From positions 124,001 to 188,000 of the forward strand of contig NZ_AKIZ01000035.1 of the NCBI RefSeq assembly GCF_000282595.1: a stretch of DNA of 64,000 nt, read 5' to 3'. The DNA comes from Phyllobacterium sp. YR531 (GTDB taxonomy: Bacteria; Pseudomonadota; Alphaproteobacteria; Rhizobiales; Rhizobiaceae). The position numbers and the translations under genes were made by a program. Shown here one piece after another: positions 9,761 to 19,365 of this stretch. Position 1 is the first letter of the stretch; each line of letters begins with the position of its first letter. Below the pieces are notes generated by a model. That model saw nothing but the letters and a program-made list of their open reading frames with translations, did no database searches and was not told the origin of the DNA.

Positions 9761-9801
9761 GAAGTCAGTATACAGCAGTTGGAGAAATTCTCAAAAACCA
9801 G

Positions 9802-9837
9802 AAAACAGAAATTATACTTTAGTATAATTTCTGTTTT
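9802..9837 (+). terminator. Perfect 17-bp AT-rich inverted repeat after pheT
   Basis: The 17 bases at 9802-9818 (AAAACAGAAATTATACT) pair perfectly with 9821-9837 across a two-base loop, giving a symmetric stem with A-run and T-run flanks. It is probably the pheT terminator and would act in both directions. Its composition differs from the GC-rich terminators elsewhere and matches the AT-rich insert that begins here. A TTGACA hexamer (9843-9848) follows, a possible -35 element for the next gene. Confidence 0.65.
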
Positions 9838-9955
9838 AGTCGTTGACATAGTATTATATAAAATACATAGCAATTTTTGTTACGATAAATATTTTATGTT
9901 TTTAGCTGGCAGTCTGTTTTAGATGCCAGAACTTATATTTTAAAGGGCATTCTAA

Positions 9956-11992
9956 ATGTCGCCGTTGTCCAACTGGATCAAAGATGAAGCTTTCATCTGC
10001 GAAGCCCTTGCTGAGGCTCGCAAGCACGATTGTGTATCGTTAGATATCTTTGACACTGCTTTGACCCGGCTTGTAGATAGTCCTGCTGATGCCTTTGCTG
10101 AGATTGAGAAACGTCTCGTCGTAAAGTTTGGATCTGCTGCAAATGGATTTGCAACAGCTCGCGAGGAAGCAGAACGCGAGTCACGCGAGCATGCACGTAG
10201 TTTAAACTACGAGGAAGTGACATTAAACGAGATTTACAAGTTCGTGCCACGATACTTGCCAAAATTTTCTCAATTGGTAGATGCAATAGCGCTGGAGATG
10301 GAGACCGAGCGGGATCTGCTCTTTGCAGTACCCGACATACTGGAACTCACCGGGCGACTGAAGGCGTCAAATATCCCTTATATGTTTGTTTCGGATATGT
10401 ACCATTCGGCAGCATTCTTAGCGGAAATACTCGGTAATGCGGGTTTCAGTGGTTGGACAGCGATACACGTATCGTCTGAGGTGAAGGCGAGTAAGGCATC
10501 AGGGCGGATATGGCAAGCTATTTTGCCGCTGGGCATGCGCATAGTCCACATTGGAGATGACGAAAAATCTGATGTGGAAATGCCAAAAAGTTTTGGCCTT
10601 ACAACTATGGCATATACTCGTGCAAGCTCCAGTCGACGTGCAGGAAGCAAGTTGACGCCGGACATACTACCCTTTTCCTACCGACAACGAAGTTTGGAAT
10701 TAAGCGCCAGAAGTAATTTGAAGCCTTTAACCGATGTCGAACAATGGCAACTTATGGGCCGAGGCGTTGGTACAATAGTAGTAGGTAGTTTTATCGAATG
10801 GCTTCGAGATCGATTGGAGGCTCATGAAATTGATCGCCTGTATTTCTGCGCGCGCGATGGATGGCTAATTAAGGCTGCATGGGAAGCCGCCGGATTTTCT
10901 ACATCTGTAAGAACGAAAATCCACTATCTTGGCGTATCAAGGCGTACGCTCCATTTTGCCTGCGGATATATCGATAGCTCACCTGGCCGCCTATCGGAGC
11001 CTTTGATCAAATTCTTGAGCAGTAGTGACCGTGATCTCTCAATCTGGTCAGTTCTACAGCGCCTCGGGTGCGCTGAGGACAGTATGTTATGTGTTAAAGC
11101 AAAAATAATATTTGGGGATCTGCAGCAGACGCTGAAGATGCCCGAGATATATAGAATGTTATTAATATTTCTTCAGTCCAATTCGGCGTTAGTGAGAGGG
11201 AGGCTTAGCAAGGATTATTCCAATTTATTGCAATACTTGCGGCAAGAAAAGCTCCTCTCTCCAGGTCGTGTAGCCATCGTGGATCTCGGATGGCATGGGA
11301 CAATGCAGAAGTCGCTCAAGAAAATACTTGACCATTGCAATTCGGAAAGTGAGCTGACCGGATTTTATTACGGGCTTTGGCCAGCTGCTACAGGAAACCG
11401 CTACGGTGCTGGGCCCATGGAAGCTGCGTTCTCGACAGACTATCTCGAACATTGGGAACAACCCGAGATGGAAGGCGCAGTTGAAATACTGGAAGAACTG
11501 CATTCGGCTCCACACGGTACGGTTATTTCGTATGAACATCGCAATTCAAGGTGGGAACCTGTATTTGCCAATAGTACCTCAGAGGCGGAACAATTCAGAA
11601 TGTTTGCAGAGCCATTTCATCAAGGTGTGCTTCAAGGTATTTGCGAACGTAAAATTAGTTCAGACAAAGCAGTTGATGATTACTATCCGAAGGCAGCGAT
11701 TGCTGCAATTGGTGCGAGTTTTCTCTCTCCAACCGCTGACGAATTGGCGCTGATTTCTCAATTGCAGCATAGTGGTAGTTTCGATCATGCCAATTTTGAT
11801 CCCATTGTGATTGCGGAAACACCAAAAAACTCCGCCGCCATGAAGGCGGATCTGGAGCGCAGCCAATGGCGTGCTGGTACGCTTCAGAAATGGATTCGCG
11901 CTGCAAACAATGAACAACGCCGCTCCATTGCTGAATTGGCACGCCAGCGTTTTTCGCATTGGTCAGCGCGTACGTTAAGGCAATATGATTGA
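9956..11992 (+). CDS. HAD-superfamily hydrolase, COG5610-like, in a glycan locus
   Basis: 678-residue protein. The N-terminal third is a HAD hydrolase: motif I SLDIFDTALTR (nucleophile Asp near 30), motif II in YMFVSDMYHS, motif IV in IGDDEKSDVEM. The rest, including LYFCARDGWLIKAAWE and VDLGWHGTMQKSL, resembles COG5610 proteins encoded beside glycosyltransferases in surface-polysaccharide loci. Reaction unknown; a sugar-phosphate phosphatase role is inference. AAGGG lies nine bases before the ATG. Base composition is more AT-rich than the flanking genes. The next gene overlaps by four bases. Confidence 0.7.
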   Translation: MSPLSNWIKDEAFICEALAEARKHDCVSLDIFDTALTRLVDSPADAFAEIEKRLVVKFGSAANGFATAREEAERESREHARSLNYEEVTLNEIYKFVPRYLPKFSQLVDAIALEMETERDLLFAVPDILELTGRLKASNIPYMFVSDMYHSAAFLAEILGNAGFSGWTAIHVSSEVKASKASGRIWQAILPLGMRIVHIGDDEKSDVEMPKSFGLTTMAYTRASSSRRAGSKLTPDILPFSYRQRSLELSARSNLKPLTDVEQWQLMGRGVGTIVVGSFIEWLRDRLEAHEIDRLYFCARDGWLIKAAWEAAGFSTSVRTKIHYLGVSRRTLHFACGYIDSSPGRLSEPLIKFLSSSDRDLSIWSVLQRLGCAEDSMLCVKAKIIFGDLQQTLKMPEIYRMLLIFLQSNSALVRGRLSKDYSNLLQYLRQEKLLSPGRVAIVDLGWHGTMQKSLKKILDHCNSESELTGFYYGLWPAATGNRYGAGPMEAAFSTDYLEHWEQPEMEGAVEILEELHSAPHGTVISYEHRNSRWEPVFANSTSEAEQFRMFAEPFHQGVLQGICERKISSDKAVDDYYPKAAIAAIGASFLSPTADELALISQLQHSGSFDHANFDPIVIAETPKNSAAMKADLERSQWRAGTLQKWIRAANNEQRRSIAELARQRFSHWSARTLRQYD

Positions 11993-12993
11993 TTAAAATG
12001 CTTCATACCTATTCTAGCCCCGATCTATCCAACCTGATTCATGACGGCCGCGTTGCCGTCATTATGCGGACGAAAGAACGCCCGATTCTGCTCGCTAGAG
12101 CCTTGGCCAGCATTTTTTCTCAGACACTGACTAATTGGCATTTATATCTGGTGAATGATGGTGGTGATCAAGCGGTTGTTGACAACTTGGTCCGCAGTCA
12201 CGCATTCGCGTACTGCAGTCAGATTACGGTTATCCATCATAAAATCAGCTTAGGTATGGAGGCTGCGTCTAATTCGGCACTCAAACGGGTGGAAGCTGAT
12301 TTTATCGTCATTCATGATGATGACGATTCTTGGAAACCTGCGTTCCTCAAGGAAACGGTAGGTTTTATGATGGATTCTGCAAATCGTAACGAAATAGCTG
12401 TCGCTACCAATTATACGGTGGTTAATGAGAGGATCGAGGGCGATCAGATCATAGAAGAAAGCCGCTATCCTTGGCACCTGTCGGACGAGCGAATAGATAT
12501 TCGCCAACTACTCACCGCCAATCCATATCCTCCTATTTGTCTTTTGTTCCGAAGCGCTGCCCTGTCAAAGATTGGCTTATTCAATGCTGATATGCCGGTG
12601 TTGGGGGATTGGGACTTTAATCTTCGGCTGGCTTCAATAGGTGAAATTGGCCTCCTAAAGAAAAACCTAGCTTACTACCATCATAGGCATTCAGGAAACC
12701 AGGGATCGTACGGAAATTCGATCATTGATGGTGTCTCTATTCATCGCAGCTTTGGCATCAAGTATCGCAATCATTTTTTGCGGCAGTTTCTTAATGAAAG
12801 TCCTGAAAATTTGGGAATGATGCTCACTCTGCTTCAAAAAAACGATACCATTGACTGGGAGATGCGTCATCGATTATTAAGAATCGAACAGATTTTGCAA
12901 CCTCTTGAAACTGCATTCAGGCCAGCGCGGTGGTTGTGGCGTAATATAATGCCGCTACGACGCGTTGTAGCGCGACTTCGCGGCCGTATTTAG
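11989..12993 (+). CDS. Family 2 glycosyltransferase
   Basis: 334-residue GT-A fold transferase. N-terminal VAVIMRTKERPILLARALAS and SIFSQTLTNWHLYLVNDGG form the nucleotide-sugar binding region; the metal-binding acidic run VIHDDDDSW is at about 107-115; LGDWDFNLRLASIGEIG is a typical acceptor/base region. No membrane helices, so a cytosolic or peripheral enzyme, probably for a surface glycan. The TTG at 11989 overlaps the previous stop and has AAGG eight bases upstream; ATG at 11998 is the alternative. Shares the AT-rich composition of the HAD gene. Confidence 0.85.
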   Translation: MIKMLHTYSSPDLSNLIHDGRVAVIMRTKERPILLARALASIFSQTLTNWHLYLVNDGGDQAVVDNLVRSHAFAYCSQITVIHHKISLGMEAASNSALKRVEADFIVIHDDDDSWKPAFLKETVGFMMDSANRNEIAVATNYTVVNERIEGDQIIEESRYPWHLSDERIDIRQLLTANPYPPICLLFRSAALSKIGLFNADMPVLGDWDFNLRLASIGEIGLLKKNLAYYHHRHSGNQGSYGNSIIDGVSIHRSFGIKYRNHFLRQFLNESPENLGMMLTLLQKNDTIDWEMRHRLLRIEQILQPLETAFRPARWLWRNIMPLRRVVARLRGRI

Positions 12994-13007
12994 ATAAGTA
13001 GAAAAAC

Positions 13008-13820
13008 CTACTTCTGAATAACTTTCCAGTTTTTGTAGAAGATCGAGTTGCTGCCTTTCAGGATCACGCCCATGAACGAGACGATGGCGGCAAAGAAGCC
13101 CGGAATGTAGGAAGGCCGCAATATATCGACGAACAGGCAATAGCGTGTCTGGTCGGTCTGGTTGACCGATTGATGCATCAGCGTGTCATCGAAGATGAAA
13201 AGCTTGTCGTCTTTCCAGTAGCTGGTGGTGTCGCCGCACCAAATGTATGCCGTGCGGTCATTCATATCATTGATATTGTAAAGCACACGGATCGTCGCCC
13301 GGATCGGGCCAAAATGCTTTGATGTCGAGTTCTTTTTGTTGAACACCGAAACACCAATAGTCTTTACGTAATCATAGTCCTCGTAGAAGGACGGCACATT
13401 GGCAAAGCTTGGCTGGTCCTTGCCGTACCATTTGAAGAAGAACATGCTGCGGCCCTGTTGTTCCGCACGTTGCTGTAGTTGCCCTACGATGTTTTCCTTC
13501 TGCGTCGCTGTAATCAGACGCTTCACTTCTGCCTGATAGGCGGGCGGCAGGTCTTCCAGCTTGTAGACGCCCTTGTTTTTGTAAGGCAGCGAAAGAATAT
13601 CAAGCAGGATATTCAATGGCGACAGAAGCCACGTGAAAAGACCGTTTCCAAAGAAATACTGTTCAACGACCTGAAGCTTCAGATTTTTGTTGCGGGCCAG
13701 ATCGTAGATGCCGCAGGCCAGATAGAAGAATTCGAGATAGGGGATGAAGAAGGCGAGAACGGCGAGGAGAAGGACTCCGACAGTCCAGCGCCGAAGAGAT
13801 TTTTTGGTGGATTTTTCCAT
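13008..13820 (-). CDS. Aspartyl/asparaginyl beta-hydroxylase family protein (LpxO-like)
   Basis: 270-residue Fe(II)/2-oxoglutarate-dependent dioxygenase. An N-terminal membrane anchor lies at about residues 12-35. The hydroxylase core has metal ligands His169 (KHFGPIRAT) and His216 (MHQSVNQTDQTRYC), with the 2-oxoglutarate-binding Arg226. The hydrophobic N-terminus fits LpxO-type enzymes that 2-hydroxylate lipid A acyl chains, but another substrate cannot be excluded. Convergent with the glycosyltransferase gene, whose stop is only 14 bases away. Composition is like the chromosome, so it is probably outside the insert. Confidence 0.8.
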   Translation of the reverse strand: MEKSTKKSLRRWTVGVLLLAVLAFFIPYLEFFYLACGIYDLARNKNLKLQVVEQYFFGNGLFTWLLSPLNILLDILSLPYKNKGVYKLEDLPPAYQAEVKRLITATQKENIVGQLQQRAEQQGRSMFFFKWYGKDQPSFANVPSFYEDYDYVKTIGVSVFNKKNSTSKHFGPIRATIRVLYNINDMNDRTAYIWCGDTTSYWKDDKLFIFDDTLMHQSVNQTDQTRYCLFVDILRPSYIPGFFAAIVSFMGVILKGSNSIFYKNWKVIQK

Positions 13821-14025
13821 GATATTCCAGCTTTTGAAGGCCTGACCATCGATGAGTATACAGGGGTGGTTGGCAGGTGTTTCGACCGATAAGACAATTG
13901 CATTGCGTATATGTTACGCCGCAGTCATCAGAAATAAATGGACGGGCGTTGCCGATATGACTGCGGCCAGTTTCTGGCAAGACTAAGGCAGACAAGTGGC
14001 TGGGTGGCTCATCTGCCTTGGTACG

Positions 14026-14415
14026 TTACGCAGCCCGCAAGCACTTCAGCCCTTCCCATTCGATCAGGGCGAAACCGGCAACCACGGCAGTCACTGCAAG
14101 GGCTGCGACCATGCCCAAAAGCGTGAAGGCGGAGGGCAGGAATATAAGGACTGCCGGAACGCCGACCACCCATAGCAAGTCCGCTGCAAATACAAATCCG
14201 ACCAATGATCGCGATTGCGTTTTCCACTGGGCAATTATTCCGACATCAGCTGCGAAAACCACCAGTGCAATACCCAGTCCCAATATCAACCATGCGGGTA
14301 TTCCCGGCATAAGATATTGGCTGGCAAGCTCGGAAAATAGGGCGAGCCCAATCCCGGTAATTCCTGTCAGGATCGCGTTGATCATCATGCCATCCTTGAG
14401 ATTGATCTGTATCAT
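14026..14415 (-). CDS. Small four-helix membrane protein
   Basis: 129 residues with four hydrophobic segments at about 12-30, 36-56, 65-87 and 95-117. No domain recognised with certainty; the pattern is like small DoxX/DUF-type membrane proteins. The start at 14415 follows AAGGAGAAGCAGC; the longer frame to 14475 would run into the operator region and is rejected. Divergent from the XRE regulator with a shared palindrome between, so it is probably the regulator's target. Confidence 0.65.
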   Translation of the reverse strand: MIQINLKDGMMINAILTGITGIGLALFSELASQYLMPGIPAWLILGLGIALVVFAADVGIIAQWKTQSRSLVGFVFAADLLWVVGVPAVLIFLPSAFTLLGMVAALAVTAVVAGFALIEWEGLKCLRAA

Positions 14416-14459
14416 GCTGCTTCTCCTTTGTTGCGTTGATAAGGCGAGCATGTAGATTT

Positions 14460-14491
14460 GAGGTAGGTAAAACAATTACCTCTGAGGTAAT
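14460..14491. promoter_or_regulatory. Palindromic operator between divergent genes
   Basis: ATTACCTC (14475-14482), one base, then GAGGTAAT (14484-14491) form a perfect 17-bp palindrome. A third half-site, GAGGTAGGTAA, lies at 14460-14470. It sits between the membrane-protein gene and the XRE regulator, so it is a natural binding site for that regulator controlling both. Confidence 0.6.
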
Positions 14492-14538
14492 GGGTTTTGT
14501 TGCGTATATTTGGCATGGACGTTTGATGGAGGTCGGCG

Positions 14539-15318
14539 ATGCAGTTTGGTGATCATCTCAGGCAATGGCGCTCGCACAGGCATCTCAGCCAAATGGACCT
14601 TGCCCTTGAGGCGGGTATCTCATCGCGTCACCTGTCATTCCTTGAAACCGGGCGCTCCCAGCCGTCCGAAGGTATGATCATTCGTATCTGTGAGGCACTC
14701 GAACTGCCCTACAGAATACAGAATGAATTGTTCAGTGCGGCAGGTTTCGCACCACGTTATTTCTCGGCCGAACGGGAAGGGCTGTCAGGATTGCCTGTCC
14801 TGATCCGCGATACTCTGCTCCTGATACTCGAAAAACATGAGCCTTGGCCCGCGGTCGCCTTCAATGCCGATTATGATACTCTTGCTGCCAATGCCGGGTT
14901 TTCTGCCTTGGCAAATGCGCTCGGCATGTCAGTGGCACCCGGCATCAATATTCTGGCGCTGGTGCTTGAACCAGGCCCGGTGAAGCAGGCCATTGAAAAC
15001 TGGCCGGAGGTTGCCCTGCTGTTTCTCAAAAGAGCGCGAAATGAGGCGCGGCTTTATGGTCCGCGAAGCGGTCTGGCACAACGCCTTGCCGTTTATGAGA
15101 ATGATGCGGAGATTTCCAGCCTGTTGCGGAATGATGAAGGTGAGAGAAACCCGCCGCCGGTCATTACCGCCCGTTTGCGGCTTGGGGACACGATGACAAG
15201 CTGGATCACGACGCTGACGGCCTTCGGTTCGGCACAGGAGGTTTTGACGGAAGGCATTTTCATCGAGCAGTATTTTCCTGCGGATGATGCAACCCGCGCC
15301 ATCGCCGGTAGCGCCTGA
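14539..15318 (+). CDS. XRE-family regulator with MmyB-like ligand domain
   Basis: 259-residue transcription factor. HTH_3 domain at about residues 3-62 (LRQWRSHRHLSQMDLALEAG, then ISSRHLSFLETGRSQPSEGM), followed by an MmyB-like PAS ligand-binding domain at about 90-250 (HEPWPAVAFNADYDTLAANA). Family members often sense small aromatic or fatty ligands, and many are encoded next to the short-chain dehydrogenase or membrane gene they control. The ligand is unknown. GGAGG precedes the start. The operator-like palindrome lies 48 bases upstream. Confidence 0.88.
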   Translation: MQFGDHLRQWRSHRHLSQMDLALEAGISSRHLSFLETGRSQPSEGMIIRICEALELPYRIQNELFSAAGFAPRYFSAEREGLSGLPVLIRDTLLLILEKHEPWPAVAFNADYDTLAANAGFSALANALGMSVAPGINILALVLEPGPVKQAIENWPEVALLFLKRARNEARLYGPRSGLAQRLAVYENDAEISSLLRNDEGERNPPPVITARLRLGDTMTSWITTLTAFGSAQEVLTEGIFIEQYFPADDATRAIAGSA

Positions 15319-15382
15319 TACGGCCTGTTCAGCATGCTGTCAGTTTGCCAATGCAGTTTGCGCCTGAAATCAGGAGCAAATT

Positions 15383-15703
15383 ATGCAGTTTTTTCTATCC
15401 GCGCTGGCAATGACCACAGTCCTTGGAAGTGTACTTGGTGCAATCCAGACAGGGGCACGAATTTGGCAGGGCGGGGCAGTTGCACTGTTCGGACTGTCTG
15501 CCATCGGTATTTTTCGTATGTCGATGTCGATTGTTTATCCGGCCCTTTCAGCAGACCCTATTCTCGCAACAGTTGTCTTTCTGATTGCTGTTGAATTTGC
15601 AGCATCACATGCGGTTTTGAACCGGCAGCAAACGGCGGGAGTGGCCGGTGGCGCATTGATGCTTACCACCATATCCAGTGTATTTCTGGCGGCAGGCAGT
15701 TAG
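15383..15703 (+). CDS. Small hydrophobic protein, unknown
   Basis: 106 residues with three to four predicted membrane helices (FLSALAMTTVLGSVLGAIQ; VALFGLSAIGIFRMSMSIVY; ILATVVFLIAVEFAASHAVL; GVAGGALMLTTISSVFLAAG). I do not recognise the family. CAGGAG lies upstream of the ATG. It follows the XRE regulator by 65 bases in the same direction and may be co-transcribed. Confidence 0.55.
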   Translation: MQFFLSALAMTTVLGSVLGAIQTGARIWQGGAVALFGLSAIGIFRMSMSIVYPALSADPILATVVFLIAVEFAASHAVLNRQQTAGVAGGALMLTTISSVFLAAGS

Positions 15704-15798
15704 CTCGCCGGATTACGCCATTCACCACGAGACTTGATTGTGACACAAAATTCGGGGGAATATTCGCCGCAGAGCCCTAAAGTAAGGACCCAAGCGAC

Positions 15799-16002
15799 AT
15801 GCGTATCCGCGAATTGCAGGAAGTTCGATATGATGAAAGGACCGCGACATTAAAGTTCTCTGGTCTCAATCCATTCAAAAAACACAAGAGCGTCAGGGTG
15901 GTCATTGATGATCCCGAGCAGTTCCTGAACGCAATAAAGAAAGCGCTGGTTGATCCGGATGGCACCAGCATTCCACTTGATCCCACGGAGGTTCAGAAGT
16001 GA
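15799..16002 (+). CDS. Short hypothetical protein
   Basis: 67-residue soluble protein, mixed charge, ending LDPTEVQK; no recognisable domain. AAGGACC precedes the ATG at a workable distance, and codon use looks normal, so it is probably a real small gene. It is convergent with the aldo/keto reductase gene. Confidence 0.5.
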   Translation: MRIRELQEVRYDERTATLKFSGLNPFKKHKSVRVVIDDPEQFLNAIKKALVDPDGTSIPLDPTEVQK

Positions 16003-16051
16003 CCAGGGCGCTGATTTCTCAACGCCCCTGACACTTTGATACGAGAAGCGA

Positions 16052-17047
<996 letters not shown>

Positions 17048-17114
17048 CACTCATCTCCTTTTTCGCACGATCCCGTTTCTGGGATTGTCTGGTGTGGTGG
17101 AGCAAACATAGGCT

Positions 17115-17150
17115 GTGAATTTTTGTTCGATAATTCGCTTAAAATTTCAC
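17115..17150. promoter_or_regulatory. Dyad between aldo/keto reductase and LysR genes
   Basis: GTGAATTTTT (17115-17124) and AAAATTTCAC (17141-17150) are inverted repeats with one mismatch, and an inner GAATT/AATTC dyad lies between them. Placement in the divergent promoter fits a LysR-type activation/autorepression site. Confidence 0.45.
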
Positions 17151-17173
17151 GGGTTGTTCTATACAATAGATCA

Positions 17174-18064
17174 ATGGATCGCTCTCACCTGCCTCAACTT
17201 GCCATCTTTGCCACTGTTGCCGCTTGCGGCGGTTTCCGTGGTGCAGCGAAAGAACTTCGCATCGCGCCATCGGCAGTAAGTCATGCTGTGTCCTCGTTGG
17301 AGCAATCTCTTGGTGTCAGATTACTGACCAGAACCACGCGCAGCGTTGCAGTCACGGATGAAGGTGCGATGCTGTTGAAACGGCTCAAGCCCGCGCTTGG
17401 CGAGATCGATCTGGCGCTTGATGCGGTCAAGGAGGCGAATAATCGCGTTGCCGGTAATCTCCGGCTCAGCGTCCCGCCCTTTGCGGCTCATTGGCTGCTT
17501 GCGCCAAGGCTTGCGGACTTCAGTGATACCTACCCCGGTATAACACTGGAGGTTCGCGTGGAGGAACAGTTCAACGATATTGTAGCCGCGGGCATGGATG
17601 CCGGTATGCGGCTTGGGGAAAGTCTGCAATCGGACATGATCGCGGTGCGCATGAGCGATGCCATCACGGCCAGCATCGTTGCCACACCGAAATATTTTCA
17701 ACGCAATCCGGTACCGCTGCATCCGCGTGATCTGCTTCATCATCGCTGCATCCGCCGAAGGTTTGCAAGTGGTCAGGTCTATCGCTGGGAGTTTGAAAAA
17801 GGCGTTGAAGAGATTGTCCTTGATGTCGATGGCCCTTTGATTCTTGGCGACGACAGATTGGTGGTGGAAGCGGTGCTTGGCGGTGCAGGCATAGCATTTC
17901 TTCTGGAGCACATGGCGCCCGAAGCAATTGCCGATGGCAGGCTCCGCCGGGTTCTTGAGGATTGGTGCGCGCCGTTTCCGGGCGTCTATCTTTATTATCC
18001 AAGCCGCAGGCAGATGCGTCCTGCTCTGCGGGCATTCATCGATTTCTTCAAATATACGGGCTGA
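17174..18064 (+). CDS. LysR-family transcriptional regulator
   Basis: 296 residues. Winged HTH at about 1-62 ([20 protein letters not shown], then [19 protein letters not shown]), followed by a periplasmic-binding-protein-like effector domain at about 90-295 ([19 protein letters not shown]). I start at ATG 17174 ([13 protein letters not shown]), which gives the standard length; a TTG frame at 17123 would run through the operator. Divergent from the aldo/keto reductase and followed after 74 bases by a Gfo/Idh/MocA oxidoreductase; either may be its target. Inducer unknown. Confidence 0.9.
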   Translation: MDRSHLPQLAIFATVAACGGFRGAAKELRIAPSAVSHAVSSLEQSLGVRLLTRTTRSVAVTDEGAMLLKRLKPALGEIDLALDAVKEANNRVAGNLRLSVPPFAAHWLLAPRLADFSDTYPGITLEVRVEEQFNDIVAAGMDAGMRLGESLQSDMIAVRMSDAITASIVATPKYFQRNPVPLHPRDLLHHRCIRRRFASGQVYRWEFEKGVEEIVLDVDGPLILGDDRLVVEAVLGGAGIAFLLEHMAPEAIADGRLRRVLEDWCAPFPGVYLYYPSRRQMRPALRAFIDFFKYTG

Positions 18065-18138
18065 TCGGTCTTTCCTTCAGTGGCCGAATTGCAATAGGGT
18101 GCGCACCGCTCATTGCGCAGGTAATAAGAGGATTTGTC

Positions 18139-19125
18139 ATGTTTCGCTGGGGTATTCTTTCCACCGCCAAAATTGGTATCACTGCGGTCATCCCCGCGAT
18201 TTGCGATTCGGAGAATTCCGTATTATCCGGTATTGCCAGCCGCGACTTTGCAAAAGCACGCTCTCTGGCTGATCGTTTTGGCGCTCCCCTGGCATTCGGC
18301 TCCTATGAGGAAATGCTCGCCTCCAAGGATATTGATGGCGTGTATATTCCCCTGCCAACCTCGCAGCATGTGGAATGGTCTTTGAAGGCTGCAGAAGCCG
18401 GCAAGCATGTGCTTTGCGAAAAACCGATCTCGCTCAATGCTGGTGAGATCGCTGCGCTTTTGCAGGCGCGCGACAAACATGGCGTCTTGATTTCCGAAGC
18501 CTTCATGATCACCTATCATCCGCAGTGGCTGAAAGTGCGTGAACTGGTGCAAGGTGGAGCGATAGGAACCTTGCGTCATGTGCAGGCGGCTTTCACCTAT
18601 TTCAACAAGGACGCGGGCAATATGCGCAACCAGCTGTCGCTGGGTGGCGGCGCCCTGCCGGACATCGGCGTTTATCCGACCGTGGCAACACGGTTTGTCA
18701 CGGGTAAGGAGCCACTGCGTGTTGCGGCAAGTGTTGAACGCGATCCGGATTTTGGCACTGATCGCTACGCCAATGTCCGCGCTGACTTTGACGGGTTTGA
18801 GCTGAATTTCTATGTTGCAACCCAGCTTGCAGCCCGCCAGTCCATCGTTTTCCACGGTGACAAGGGCTATATTGAAGTTCTGGCCCCGTTCAATACGGGC
18901 AAGTATGACCATGCAAAGGTCAGTTTGCACAATGCGGCACATGACGGGGCGCAGGAATTCAATTTCGGTGCTGTCAACCACTACAGGTTGCAGGTCGAAG
19001 CATTTGCCCGTGAAGCTCAAGGCGAGAAGGCAGGCGTGTTTTCGCTGGAAGATTCGGTACTGAATCAGAAGCTCATCGACGCAGTCTATCGCGCTGATGC
19101 GACAGGTGAATGGGAAGCTGTTTGA
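18139..19125 (+). CDS. Gfo/Idh/MocA family oxidoreductase
   Basis: 328-residue NAD(P)-dependent dehydrogenase. Rossmann start [20 protein letters not shown], then the family signature [19 protein letters not shown] (active-site EKP) and a C-terminal alpha/beta domain ([19 protein letters not shown]). Members oxidise or reduce sugars, inositols or dihydrodiols; the specific substrate is unknown. ATG 18139 follows AAGAGGA; the open frame back to 17962 overlaps the LysR gene and is discarded. An inverted repeat and the dnaK promoter follow. Confidence 0.9.
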   Translation: MFRWGILSTAKIGITAVIPAICDSENSVLSGIASRDFAKARSLADRFGAPLAFGSYEEMLASKDIDGVYIPLPTSQHVEWSLKAAEAGKHVLCEKPISLNAGEIAALLQARDKHGVLISEAFMITYHPQWLKVRELVQGGAIGTLRHVQAAFTYFNKDAGNMRNQLSLGGGALPDIGVYPTVATRFVTGKEPLRVAASVERDPDFGTDRYANVRADFDGFELNFYVATQLAARQSIVFHGDKGYIEVLAPFNTGKYDHAKVSLHNAAHDGAQEFNFGAVNHYRLQVEAFAREAQGEKAGVFSLEDSVLNQKLIDAVYRADATGEWEAV

Positions 19126-19144
19126 AGAGACATCCCTCTTATCG

Positions 19145-19180
19145 CATAAAACCGGCTAAAAACCCCGTTTTATGAGTCTT
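19145..19180 (+). terminator. Inverted repeat after the oxidoreductase gene
   Basis: CATAAAAC (19145-19152) and GTTTTATG (19167-19174) pair across a 14-base loop. The tail GAGTCTTTTT contains a T-run. A weak terminator between this gene and dnaK. Confidence 0.45.
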
Positions 19181-19217
19181 TTTGGGCAATTAAGGGTGTA
19201 AATTGCACTGCTTCTTA

Positions 19218-19248
19218 CTTGCATGGCAATTTAGCCCTTCTTATATAG
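19218..19248 (+). promoter_or_regulatory. Candidate sigma-32 heat-shock promoter of dnaK
   Basis: CTTG at 19218-19221, an 18-base spacer, then CTTATATAG at 19240-19248. This agrees closely with the alphaproteobacterial sigma-32 pattern CTTG-N17/18-CYTATNT. It lies about 118 bases before the dnaK start, the expected region for heat induction. Confidence 0.7.
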
Positions 19249-19365
19249 CCCTCAACACTGTAAGGAACTGCCCGCCCCGGCAGTCCTGATTTTGTTAACC
19301 CCTAGGGGCTGCCCGTATGGAATGCTCGGCAGAGGTCCCGGCAGCCTGCTGAATGGAGAAGAGTA

